Below are positions 40,258 to 47,773 of a stretch of DNA of 64,000 nt, piece after piece. The notes under the pieces were generated by a model that was not told the DNA's origin, did no database searches, and was given only the letters and a program-made list of their open reading frames with translations. This DNA comes from Cohnella sp. WQ 127256 (lineage in GTDB: Bacteria > Bacillota > Bacilli > Paenibacillales > Paenibacillaceae): NCBI RefSeq assembly GCF_024519285.1, contig NZ_JAMZCY010000008.1, positions 279,922 through 343,921 of the forward strand, read 5' to 3'. Position 1 is the first letter of the stretch. The number at the start of each line of letters is the position of its first letter. The translations under genes were made by a program, and so were the position numbers.

Positions 40258-40824
40258 ATGAGCCAATTAATTGCGAGTAAATTACATAAAGGTATATCCC
40301 CACGTCAATTTATTGACCAGATGACTAAAAACCAAGAAACATTTAATTCCTGGTCCGATCAATTCCAATGGAATGATGCTGAATTGGAGGAGTTTTACGA
40401 TTCCTTGAACAATCGTGATGATTTGCGTTGCATGATTATTGCAGCGGATTGGTGTGGGGATGTTGTTCGTAACGTTCCTGTTGTATTCCAAGCGATGGAA
40501 AAAGCGGGGATTCCAACAGAAGTATTGATTATGGAGGAGCATCTTGACCTTATGGATCAATACTTGACGATGGGTGGACGTGCGATTCCCGTTGTTCTAT
40601 TCATCGATACAGGCGGACATTTGCTGGGCAAGTGGGGCGCTCGGCCTAAGCACGTTCAGGAAGTTATGAACGCATTTAAAGCTGAAAACCCAGATCGGGA
40701 AGCTGCGGACTATCAGGAGAAAATTGCTGTTGCAAGGCAAGAGATGGGACGTCGATACGGAGAGGACACGGGCTATCAGACGATTATTTTGCAGGAAATT
40801 CGCGAAATTCTGTCTGGGGTTTGA
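40258..40824 (+). CDS. Thioredoxin-like protein (Thioredoxin_9 type)
   Basis: This 188-residue thioredoxin-fold protein has its active-site position in IIAADWCGDVVRN. It has the first Cys but no second Cys in the usual CxxC place, so it is unlikely to be a normal disulfide reductase. The cis-Pro loop reads GGRAIPVVLFID. I take ATG 40258 with GAGGAG eight bases upstream; a TTG eight codons earlier lies before that site. It is followed by a metallo-hydrolase gene 13 bases downstream. Confidence 0.83.
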   Translation: MSQLIASKLHKGISPRQFIDQMTKNQETFNSWSDQFQWNDAELEEFYDSLNNRDDLRCMIIAADWCGDVVRNVPVVFQAMEKAGIPTEVLIMEEHLDLMDQYLTMGGRAIPVVLFIDTGGHLLGKWGARPKHVQEVMNAFKAENPDREAADYQEKIAVARQEMGRRYGEDTGYQTIILQEIREILSGV

Positions 40825-40837
40825 GGGATATAAACTC

Positions 40838-41464
40838 ATGCTGACTTTTCAACGATATTCACTTGGGGCTTTGCAAACGAATGCTTATGTGGTCGTGAAC
40901 TCAGAGCGTACTCATGCCGTAGTTATTGATCCAGGAACACCAGATGGTGCGCTTATGCGTAAGTTGGATGGTTTGAAAGTGGAAGCGATCTTACTGACTC
41001 ATGCGCATTTCGACCATATTGGTGGAGTGGACGCAATACGTAAGCGCTATAAATGTCCTGTTTATATTCACTCTGCGGAGAAGGACTGGTTGGGTGATGC
41101 AGGTAAAAATGGCTCCACCCGCTGGGTGGAGGTTACACCTCCAATCACGACGGAAGCTCCAGAGCACCTTCTTGCCGATGGACAAACCTTGGAATTTATC
41201 GGAGAAACATTTCTAGTCAAGCATACTCCAGGTCACTCCCCAGGAAGTGTAAGCTTCTTGGTCGGCGATCTTTTGTTTGCAGGAGATGCCTTATTTCATC
41301 GGTCAATCGGGCGGACGGATTTACCTGGAGGCAACCAGGAGCAGCTCTACCGTTCCATTCGGGAGAAGCTCTATGTATTGCCAGATGAGGTTCTCGTTCT
41401 ACCCGGACATGGGCAAGAAACGACTATCGGGGATGAAAAAAGCGGAAACCCATTTGTTAGATGA
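40838..41464 (+). CDS. Metallo-beta-lactamase fold hydrolase (glyoxalase II-like)
   Basis: This 208-residue MBL-fold enzyme has the zinc-binding motif LTHAHFDHIGG. A further His lies in HTPGHSPGS, the Asp in FAGDALFH, and the last His in VLPGHGQETT, so the di-metal site is complete. It resembles hydroxyacylglutathione-hydrolase-like thioesterases. The start is ATG 40838, where similarity begins. The substrate is unknown. Confidence 0.88.
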   Translation: MLTFQRYSLGALQTNAYVVVNSERTHAVVIDPGTPDGALMRKLDGLKVEAILLTHAHFDHIGGVDAIRKRYKCPVYIHSAEKDWLGDAGKNGSTRWVEVTPPITTEAPEHLLADGQTLEFIGETFLVKHTPGHSPGSVSFLVGDLLFAGDALFHRSIGRTDLPGGNQEQLYRSIREKLYVLPDEVLVLPGHGQETTIGDEKSGNPFVR

Positions 41465-41499
41465 AAATGAATTTGTATAGCGAAATGTTAAAAAAAGGC

Positions 41500-41528
41500 T
41501 TTACACTAGATCGACCTTTTGATATAGT
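41500..41528 (+). promoter_or_regulatory. Sigma-A promoter of the Tad operon leader
   Basis: TTTACA (41500-41505), 17 bases, TATAGT (41523-41528). Transcription should start near 41535, about 105 bases before the first gene. Confidence 0.72.
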
Positions 41529-41534
41529 GAGCCT

Positions 41535-41614
41535 TGTCAAGCCGATATAGGCTTATGTTCACTGCGAAGAACGCAGGCGATGGAGGAAGTATCCTCTAGC
41601 GCTTGCGTTTTTTT
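41535..41614 (+). ncRNA. Structured leader RNA with terminator upstream of the Tad operon (candidate attenuator)
   Basis: From the predicted start near 41535 the RNA can fold hairpin 1 (AAGCC/GGCTT, 41539-41554). It then makes either a small CTGCG/CGCAG hairpin (41562-41576) or a long terminator stem (AACGCAGGCG from 41570 with CGCTTGCGTT to 41609, followed by a seven-T run). The two choices share bases 41570-41576 and exclude each other, the logic of an attenuator. It matches no riboswitch class I know and is small for a metabolite aptamer. It could also be a stand-alone small RNA. Confidence 0.6.
41570..41614 (+). terminator. Terminator in the Tad operon leader
   Basis: A 10-bp basal stem (one G-U pair) extends into a GGAGGA/TCCTC-type upper stem with a short loop. 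T-run at 41608-41614. Confidence 0.8.
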
Positions 41615-41639
41615 ATTTTCTCATTAAGGGGGCGTTGGG

Positions 41640-42344
41640 ATGAATAGACGAAGACAGATCGCGATTAGTGTGTCGGCTGCAGTCATATCAGGGTTACTCG
41701 TTTATGGGGTTTATTTGCTTCAACTAAGGCAAATTGAGCTGCAGGAAATGGATAAGGTTGTTGTTCCCAAACAGTTTATCGCAGCAGGCACGAAGCTAGA
41801 AGCTCAACATTTAACTTTGATATCAATGCCTAGATCGGCCGTATCCATTGAGATGATTACAGATTTATCAGAAGCGGTTGGGATGGAAACGTCGATGTCG
41901 TTAGGCACTAATGAGCCCTTACTAAGATGGAAGGTGGACAAGTATCGCTTGCTACCAAGCTTGGGACAATCAACCTTTCAGATTCCGAGGGAATACGTCA
42001 AATCCATTTCGAACGGAATTCGAGCAGGAGATGAGGTTGTCATTTACTTGTCGGATGAAGCAATGGCTTCCCGTAAGCTGTATCCAGATGCAATCAGAGT
42101 AGCTGGTGTTAAGACAGCGGCAAATCAGGAAATCGATAATCCGAAAAATCCAAATCTGATATCGATGGCTAACGATGACAAGGAAGGGATGTACACCTCA
42201 AGACGAGATGCCAATGGCACGATTGATGCGATTAACCTGAATCTGACGGAAGCACAATGGCTGGCTATGGACTCCGCTTGTAAAGGAGGGGCTGCGAAGC
42301 TGATTATCGCTTTCCAAGCTTCGTCAATAAAGGAGGAACAGTAA
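41640..42344 (+). CDS. cpaB: CpaB/RcpC-like SAF-domain protein of a Tad pilus system
   Basis: This 234-residue protein has an N-terminal membrane anchor (about 8-30) followed by a SAF domain (VVVPKQFIAAGTKLEAQHL) and a CpaB-type C-terminal half (IRAGDEVVIYLSDE). In Tad/Flp systems this subunit helps pilus assembly outside the membrane. In Gram-positive hosts, which have no secretin, its partner is unclear. It is the first gene of a tightly packed operon and shares one base with the next gene. The Tad assignment rests mainly on the genes that follow. Confidence 0.8.
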   Translation: MNRRRQIAISVSAAVISGLLVYGVYLLQLRQIELQEMDKVVVPKQFIAAGTKLEAQHLTLISMPRSAVSIEMITDLSEAVGMETSMSLGTNEPLLRWKVDKYRLLPSLGQSTFQIPREYVKSISNGIRAGDEVVIYLSDEAMASRKLYPDAIRVAGVKTAANQEIDNPKNPNLISMANDDKEGMYTSRRDANGTIDAINLNLTEAQWLAMDSACKGGAAKLIIAFQASSIKEEQ

Positions 42345-43180
42345 TGTCGGGAAGATTGGCTGCCTTTGCAGGTTCTACGCCGAATATTGGGACATCTTTG
42401 ACGGCATTTGGAACAGCTTATCGCATCGCAGCGTTGACAGGGCGCAAGGTTGGATATTTGTGTCTCAATTTGAAAAGCGCTAAAACACACTTGTATCTAG
42501 GAGTAGACAAACCGGACGTTACTTTAGACGGGGTAAGGCCCGAGCTAAGGGCAGGCACATTAACTGGAGATAAATTACGTCAATATGCCTTCCGTTCTCC
42601 ACATCTAGGCGGATTACATGTGTTGTTCGGCAACATGGCCAGAGAACAGGCGGAATATTATGAGCCGGAAGATATGCAGAGATTATTAGCAGCTTCCCGT
42701 GAAGCCTTCGATCTGACAATCGCGGATGTGAGTGCCTATTGGGATAATGCGGCTACCATATGCGCGATGCGTGAAGCGGATGACCGTTTTCTGGTCACCA
42801 CGGATAGCTTGAGCCACTTTCAAGAGGATATTCAACGCTGGACCGGTCAAGTTGGATCACAATTCGGAATGACGCCAGAACAATTTCAATTGGTGCTTTT
42901 GCAAAGTAAAAACCGAGCGACGGGGGGATTTCGAATGAAGGAAATTCGTAAGGAAACCGGTTGTACCGAATATACAGAATTAAAGCTGACAGAAAGCGTT
43001 CATTTGCAGCTCGATAGCGGCAGATTGGATGAGTGGCTTGCTACGGAGGAGAGAAATGCGGCTTGCTTCGATGCGGTGGCTAATCCTCTTCTGAATAAGC
43101 TGAACTGGGCGCAAAGACTACAGAAGACAGATCGGCCTTGGCTCCGTAGGCTAATGGTGCATAGGCGGAGGGAGCTATGA
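42344..43180 (+). CDS. TadZ/CpaE-like P-loop-fold protein with degenerate Walker A
   Basis: This 278-residue MinD/ParA-fold protein sits where Tad loci have tadZ/cpaE. It should place the pilus machine in the cell. The expected deviant Walker A (KGGxGKT) reads GSTPNIGTSLT, lacking both conserved lysines, so ATP use is doubtful. The switch-like DLTIADVSAYWDN replaces the usual D-x-x-x. TadZ proteins are known to be atypical. It overlaps its upstream neighbour by one base and the TadA gene by four. Confidence 0.75.
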   Translation: MSGRLAAFAGSTPNIGTSLTAFGTAYRIAALTGRKVGYLCLNLKSAKTHLYLGVDKPDVTLDGVRPELRAGTLTGDKLRQYAFRSPHLGGLHVLFGNMAREQAEYYEPEDMQRLLAASREAFDLTIADVSAYWDNAATICAMREADDRFLVTTDSLSHFQEDIQRWTGQVGSQFGMTPEQFQLVLLQSKNRATGGFRMKEIRKETGCTEYTELKLTESVHLQLDSGRLDEWLATEERNAACFDAVANPLLNKLNWAQRLQKTDRPWLRRLMVHRRREL

Positions 43181-44589
43181 ACGGTGGGGGGAATGCCAAG
43201 AAGTTCTCCTCAACTGCCTATGCAGCGAACTTACAAATTACATCAGTCAAAGCCAATGAAGCTACAGGGAACCAAGCGGATGATCTAAATAGTTTGCGAG
43301 CATACACGGAAGAAGTTCGTTTGATGCTGGCCACACCTAGAGGCTGGAGCGAAGAAGAACGTCGGAGATACACCGAGAAGCTGAATCGGGCGATTATTGG
43401 TTTCCCGCAGGAACGAGCAGAGATGCTAGCGATCATCTCAGATTGGATTATCAAGAAGCGATTGCAGCATCTTGTTATCGGCAACTTCCCTTATGGGACT
43501 CTGGCAGAAGCCTTGTTTGCGGAAGTCATTGGGATGAATGTGCTAGAGCTTGTCCTTCGCGAGCGAGAAGGCTTGGAGGAGGTACAGGTTGTCGGCACTC
43601 GGATTTTTGTTGTGAGGGATGGTCAGGCGGTGGCTTCTCCCTATCGCTTTCAGGAAATGAGCCATGTCGAGAGAATTCAACAAAATCTGGTGCTGTTCAA
43701 TAACGATAGAATCAATCCTCGCAAAAGGTGGGCAGAGGTTCTTCTATTAGATGGCTCTCGCGTCACCTTGACAGGCTTTGGGTTTACAGCTCAGCCCACG
43801 CTAACGATCCGATTATATACAGTGAAACGATTTAATCTCGAAACGCTTTGTAAGCCAGAATACCGAACGATGGATGATCGTGTACGCGAGCTATTGCTTA
43901 TCATCGTGAGAAGCCGATTTAATATGGTCGTGATCGGGGCAACGAATACAGGTAAAACTCATTTGATTAAGGCGCTTATTTCCGCAATGCCCGATGAAGA
44001 GAGAATTGTAACGATAGAGAGTCGTTATGAGCTCATGCTTGCAAGAGATTTTCCAGATAAGAACGTTGTGGAATATGAATCCGATGAAGATGATCCCTTA
44101 CACGGGCCAAGGCAAGCTTTCAAGCTTGCATTACGGCAATCTCCTCAGAGAATATGTCATGCGGAAATTAGGGATGAAGATGCCAATATTTACGTCCGTG
44201 CATGTACACGAGGGCATGAAGGGAGTATCACTTCCGTACATGCCAATGGACTGGAGGATGTCCCGGATACGATAACAGATATGTGTATGCTGGATGGCAG
44301 AGGAATGAATCCGACATCGATGATTAGGCGGATCACGGAGCATGTGACTCATTTCGGGTTCGAGATGCGCATGATTGACGGCGTTCGGAAGCTAGCAAGA
44401 GTTGGGGAATTCGAATGGCAGGATGGAGTGGTCAAAATAAGGGACTTGGTTAAATATGACGAGTCTTCTGGGCATTGGGTTTTTCCGGACTCCTTTTCAG
44501 CTAAAGCACTGCAGAAAATATCGAGAGCTGATCCGGATGGATTTCGATTAATAACGACATCGCAATTAGGGAGCTCAGTCAAATGCTGA
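43177..44589 (+). CDS. cpaF: TadA/CpaF secretion ATPase
   Basis: This type II/IV secretion-system ATPase powers pilin assembly. Walker A is GATNTGKTH, and the Asp box region VTIESRYELMLAR and the Walker B/His-box region follow. That region reads RQSPQRICHAEIRDEDA, with HEGSITSVHANG as the His motif. The length of 470 residues is normal for CpaF. The arrangement with two TadB/TadC-type membrane proteins directly downstream confirms a Tad-like system. It overlaps the next gene by seven bases. Confidence 0.9.
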   Translation: MNGGGNAKKFSSTAYAANLQITSVKANEATGNQADDLNSLRAYTEEVRLMLATPRGWSEEERRRYTEKLNRAIIGFPQERAEMLAIISDWIIKKRLQHLVIGNFPYGTLAEALFAEVIGMNVLELVLREREGLEEVQVVGTRIFVVRDGQAVASPYRFQEMSHVERIQQNLVLFNNDRINPRKRWAEVLLLDGSRVTLTGFGFTAQPTLTIRLYTVKRFNLETLCKPEYRTMDDRVRELLLIIVRSRFNMVVIGATNTGKTHLIKALISAMPDEERIVTIESRYELMLARDFPDKNVVEYESDEDDPLHGPRQAFKLALRQSPQRICHAEIRDEDANIYVRACTRGHEGSITSVHANGLEDVPDTITDMCMLDGRGMNPTSMIRRITEHVTHFGFEMRMIDGVRKLARVGEFEWQDGVVKIRDLVKYDESSGHWVFPDSFSAKALQKISRADPDGFRLITTSQLGSSVKC

Positions 44590-45515
44590 AGTTGACTATC
44601 CTGTCTCTAGTCGGAGTTCTCTTCCTTTTGTTATTCGTGAGCTTCCGCTACGGATTACTTGTCTGGGCAGATACATACTCACGCAAACGTCGCCTTAATA
44701 TTAAGACAAACCGTTGGAGCTTAGTTTCATCGAAGCAATGGACACGGTTAAGCAGGCCGAATCAACACCTTTTAGATCTGTTGTTGGCTTTGGGCTGGCG
44801 ATTAAATCCACAAGGCTTTGTCACTTGCTCTTTATTAATAGGGGTAACAGGATCGGTAGCGGGTGTCCTTGTATTCCAGTCTCTCCGTTCCGCAATTATC
44901 CTTTTACTGATTCTGGGATGTCTACCGTACTTGCTGCTTCGAATGTCATTAATTAATCGACAAATGAAGACGAGGCTAGAATTTTTGCCTGCAGTAGAGT
45001 TGTTCTATCAGAGCTATCTCATTACAGGATGCAGACATATCCGAATTGCCTTGCAGAAAACCCTAGAAGAACGCCGACTTCCCGGTGAAGTTCAGGTCGT
45101 ATTTGATCAGTTGTATCGTAATTTATCGGTTAAAGGGGATGACGAAGGGAGCTTGCGGCGGTTCTCTCTATCCTTCGGAAATATGTGGGCGGACTATTTC
45201 GGCAGCATTCTGAAGGTGGCGCTTGAAGAGGGGAACAATGTCTCGGATAATCTGAAAGAATTAATCTCAGATATGCGTAAAGCCCAATTGGCAAATCAAG
45301 TGGAACGTAATCGATTGTTAGAGATTCGAATCGCTAATTTTGCTCCGATTGTATTTATGGCGTTATTTATTGGTATTAATTTTCGATTGAATCCGACGAG
45401 TAGCTACCAGTTTTACATCTTGGACGCCGGAGGAAGAAGCATGCTGCTTAACGCGGTCATTATGCTGTTTGGTTCAATTATGATGGGATTGTATTTGTCC
45501 AAACGAAAAATATAA
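44583..45515 (+). CDS. TadB-like type II secretion F-domain membrane protein
   Basis: This is a 310-residue inner-membrane platform protein. An N-terminal TM (about 5-25) and a pair of TMs near 80-120 are followed by a cytoplasmic helical region of the T2SS-F type (EFLPAVELFYQSYLITGC..., FGSILKVALEEGNNVSDNL). Two C-terminal TM segments end the protein. It overlaps cpaF. With the TadC-like product it forms the membrane ring on which the ATPase works. Confidence 0.82.
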   Translation: MLKLTILSLVGVLFLLLFVSFRYGLLVWADTYSRKRRLNIKTNRWSLVSSKQWTRLSRPNQHLLDLLLALGWRLNPQGFVTCSLLIGVTGSVAGVLVFQSLRSAIILLLILGCLPYLLLRMSLINRQMKTRLEFLPAVELFYQSYLITGCRHIRIALQKTLEERRLPGEVQVVFDQLYRNLSVKGDDEGSLRRFSLSFGNMWADYFGSILKVALEEGNNVSDNLKELISDMRKAQLANQVERNRLLEIRIANFAPIVFMALFIGINFRLNPTSSYQFYILDAGGRSMLLNAVIMLFGSIMMGLYLSKRKI

Positions 45516-45534
45516 AAGAGGAGGGGGAACGATT

Positions 45535-46428
45535 GTGACGGGAACTATGCAGACTCTAATTATGGGGTTAGGTGGGCTTATACAGTTCGCACTCCTATTT
45601 GTCGGTATTTCCGTTATTTTAAGATTTTCATTCGTTCCCCGTAATCGCTGGAGAATCCACTTACGGGGATGGCATGAGCATCAGACGCCACGTTGGTGGC
45701 TTAAGCTATGGAGAACCGATCGGGAGAGCGTCAGTCTACAGGAGAGGAGGATGCTGCTTGCAGGTTGCGGTATTCGATATTCGCCGGAGGCTTATCTAGC
45801 TTATCGTCGAAGTTTGTTATTTTTGATTCCGTGTATGGGTGGAATGATTTATGTCTTTCAGGACCAACGGCTACTCCCCGTATTGCTGAGTTGGAATATT
45901 ATCTTCATACTCTCAATCCTCATAGGATTGACAGCATGCGACCGAATGTGGCTTCAATCCATACGTCGCTATCGGGTAGATCGAATTCGCCGTGAGATCG
46001 TCGCTGTTAGTAGCCAGCTCCTCTATTATACGGGTTCTAGATTGCATCTTCATGGCAAGCTAATGAAATGTCTGGTCCTAACCCGGTACATTCGAGGAGA
46101 GATGGGGCTGCTGCTTAATGAATGGTACCATGATGCCGATTCTGCGCTGAAACGCTTTAAGGAGCGGCTCGGAACGGATGAGGCATATGGCTTCGCGGAA
46201 AGCATGCGCACCCTACGACTGAACGAAACCCAAGAAATATACGATATGCTGCGGGAAGTTGTACGAGATTACAAGGCCCAAATCGAGCTATCCAAGGATA
46301 GTCGCAAAGAGACGACCTCCTACTTATTGTTTGTGCTTGCGGGAATTCCTATTTTATATACTTTTCAAATCTTTCTTTATCCTTGGGTTCAAGAAGCTTC
46401 TAGGCTATTTGATGCAATTAATCCGTAG
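45535..46428 (+). CDS. TadC-like type II secretion F-domain membrane protein
   Basis: This is the second platform protein, 297 residues, with an N-terminal TM (about 10-30), a TM pair near 80-130, a T2SS-F-like cytoplasmic stretch and a C-terminal TM. The start is GTG 45535 with AGGAGGGGG upstream. The sequence is less conserved than TadB, and the call leans on position after it. The two tiny peptide genes follow within 16 and 22 bases. Confidence 0.75.
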   Translation: MTGTMQTLIMGLGGLIQFALLFVGISVILRFSFVPRNRWRIHLRGWHEHQTPRWWLKLWRTDRESVSLQERRMLLAGCGIRYSPEAYLAYRRSLLFLIPCMGGMIYVFQDQRLLPVLLSWNIIFILSILIGLTACDRMWLQSIRRYRVDRIRREIVAVSSQLLYYTGSRLHLHGKLMKCLVLTRYIRGEMGLLLNEWYHDADSALKRFKERLGTDEAYGFAESMRTLRLNETQEIYDMLREVVRDYKAQIELSKDSRKETTSYLLFVLAGIPILYTFQIFLYPWVQEASRLFDAINP

Positions 46429-46443
46429 AAAGGAGGCGTTACG

Positions 46444-46593
46444 ATGAGAAATATATTAATTACTGTCATGATGCTAATTGTTGTTGCTCTATTGTTTAAT
46501 ACAGTCATTGCTCAAGATAATACTGGAACTCAGGCGCGAATTGAAACGCAGGGGAACACAGCAAATACGACGCTTGGAAACCTACTACCCTAA
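46444..46593 (+). CDS. 49-residue membrane/secreted micro-peptide in the Tad operon (copy 1)
   Basis: The peptide opens MRNILITVMMLIVVALLF, a basic-then-hydrophobic helix. It continues with a polar Asn/Thr/Gln tail after VIAQDN, which could be a signal-peptidase I site (V-x-A before Q). AAAGGAGG lies seven bases before the ATG, so it is surely translated. A similar 48-residue peptide follows at 46615. It is not a classical Flp pilin, since no Gly-Glu prepilin site is seen, but in this locus a pilin or assembly cofactor is the natural guess. Confidence 0.75.
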   Translation: MRNILITVMMLIVVALLFNTVIAQDNTGTQARIETQGNTANTTLGNLLP

Positions 46594-46614
46594 TAGTGAA
46601 GGGGAAGGAATTGG

Positions 46615-46761
46615 ATGAGACAGCTTCTCATGACTATGTTACTAATCGTTACAGTGGTGCTGCTGTATACTTCAATCACGCAAGGTGATGAGGGGACAAG
46701 AGAACAGATCAAAGCCTCAGGTGGACGAATGGCAGATCATATCTCCCGGATTAGCCCTTGA
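46615..46761 (+). CDS. 48-residue membrane micro-peptide in the Tad operon (copy 2)
   Basis: This peptide opens MRQLLMTMLLIVTVVLLY and continues TSITQGDEGTREQ, aligning with copy 1 in length, N-terminal helix and the T-x(I)-(A/T)-Q-(D/G) junction. The two look like tandem paralogues. GGGGAAGGA is the ribosome site. The stop overlaps the TTG start of the next gene (TTGA), implying translational coupling to the pseudopilin-like protein. Function is unknown. Confidence 0.7.
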   Translation: MRQLLMTMLLIVTVVLLYTSITQGDEGTREQIKASGGRMADHISRISP

Positions 46762-47189
46762 AGCAGCTGCTCGTGTTCGTGTTGTTTGCCTCGTTGTTTT
46801 GCTGGCTCATGTTTTCTCCCTTTTACAAGCATGTGCTGGTCATGCGACAAGCCTTACTTCAACAAGAGGCTGATTATATGCTAGAGATCGGTGCAAGCGG
46901 CACATATGGGTATATTGATGAGGCAATGATTGTGGAGTCTCGTTCAAGATTAGCTGGGTATGGATTTTCTGCTCATTTGCTTCAATACGAAGTGACTTCC
47001 ACTTCGGGTGCAGAAGGAGATAATGCTACGGTTCCTTTACCTAGAGGTACAGGTATTCGACTTCATATTTCGTATCCCTACGAGAATTTGCTTAATATCG
47101 ATCGATTGATTGGATTAGCACCTCCTTCAGAAGATGCAACGATTTCCGGTAGAGGAATGAAGATGAGCGAGTATGTTCCTAGTAGATAA
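46758..47189 (+). CDS. TadE/pseudopilin-like protein
   Basis: This 143-residue protein has an N-terminal hydrophobic helix (MKQLLVFVLFASLFCWLMF) followed by a soluble domain beginning YKHVLVMRQALLQQEADYM, the layout of Tad pseudopilins or minor pilins. The start is TTG 46758 inside the previous stop codon. It lies in the place where Tad loci encode TadE/TadF/TadG. Sequence similarity to named families is too weak for a firm call. Confidence 0.6.
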   Translation: MKQLLVFVLFASLFCWLMFSPFYKHVLVMRQALLQQEADYMLEIGASGTYGYIDEAMIVESRSRLAGYGFSAHLLQYEVTSTSGAEGDNATVPLPRGTGIRLHISYPYENLLNIDRLIGLAPPSEDATISGRGMKMSEYVPSR

Positions 47190-47207
47190 TAAGGAGTACA
47201 CATTTGT

Positions 47208-47690
47208 ATGGCAAAGCTAGTGTTTAGCGTGCTTATGATTGTCATTTGGTGGATGCTCCATGCTCTGCAGATTGATGAGGAGGTAGCAATGGGGACGGTC
47301 CACGAGGCTAAGCGGGCCGTGGACCGTGCTGCTCATGCAGCCGCTCAGCAGCTAGACCGAGAGAAGCTGGAAATGGGAATTGTATCAATAGATTCAGGGC
47401 TGGCGGAAGGAGTGGCTCTGCATTATCTACAGGGGAATTTGGCTTTAGATGCTGAATTAAATCCGCAGCCTGGAACCTTTCTGCGAGATGCGGTTGAGGT
47501 GCTGGCATTTGACATCGTGAATGAGGAAGTAGAGTTTCCGTACACCTACCGAAACTCTCTCTACAATTATGAAGTCACATTAGACAGGCCGGGAGTCATA
47601 TTGATCGCCCACGTGAAGTATCCGCGACTATTCGGAGTGCTGGATCCCGTAGAATGGGATTTAAAAGGCTCTGCGGAATTAGTGTATTGA
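47208..47690 (+). CDS. TadF/TadG-like pseudopilin, last gene of the Tad operon
   Basis: This 160-residue protein has an N-terminal hydrophobic helix (VFSVLMIVIWWMLHALQ) followed by a helical stretch EAKRAVDRAAHAAAQQLDREKL and a beta-rich end. Prepilin-like and TadE/F-like proteins of Gram-positive Tad loci share this layout. AAGGAG lies eleven bases before the ATG. No prepilin peptidase gene is in the window, so processing would need one elsewhere. The next gene has its own promoter. Confidence 0.6.
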   Translation: MAKLVFSVLMIVIWWMLHALQIDEEVAMGTVHEAKRAVDRAAHAAAQQLDREKLEMGIVSIDSGLAEGVALHYLQGNLALDAELNPQPGTFLRDAVEVLAFDIVNEEVEFPYTYRNSLYNYEVTLDRPGVILIAHVKYPRLFGVLDPVEWDLKGSAELVY

Positions 47691-47707
47691 GTCATTCGAC
47701 TCCTTAG

Positions 47708-47736
47708 TTGACGATATGCCCCTTCTTTGCTCTAAT
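47708..47736 (+). promoter_or_regulatory. Sigma-A promoter of the M24 peptidase gene
   Basis: TTGACG (47708-47713), 17 bases, TCTAAT (47731-47736). Confidence 0.7.
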
Positions 47737-47773
47737 ATAACGAGAAGAAGGACCTTGAAGGGGCGACGAAGGA

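Noticed and set aside
41465..41639. Cyclic-di-GMP riboswitch (class I or II) before the Tad operon
   Set aside because: The GEMM-I core GGGACGCAAAGC and the class II conserved bases are absent, and the space before the terminator is too short.
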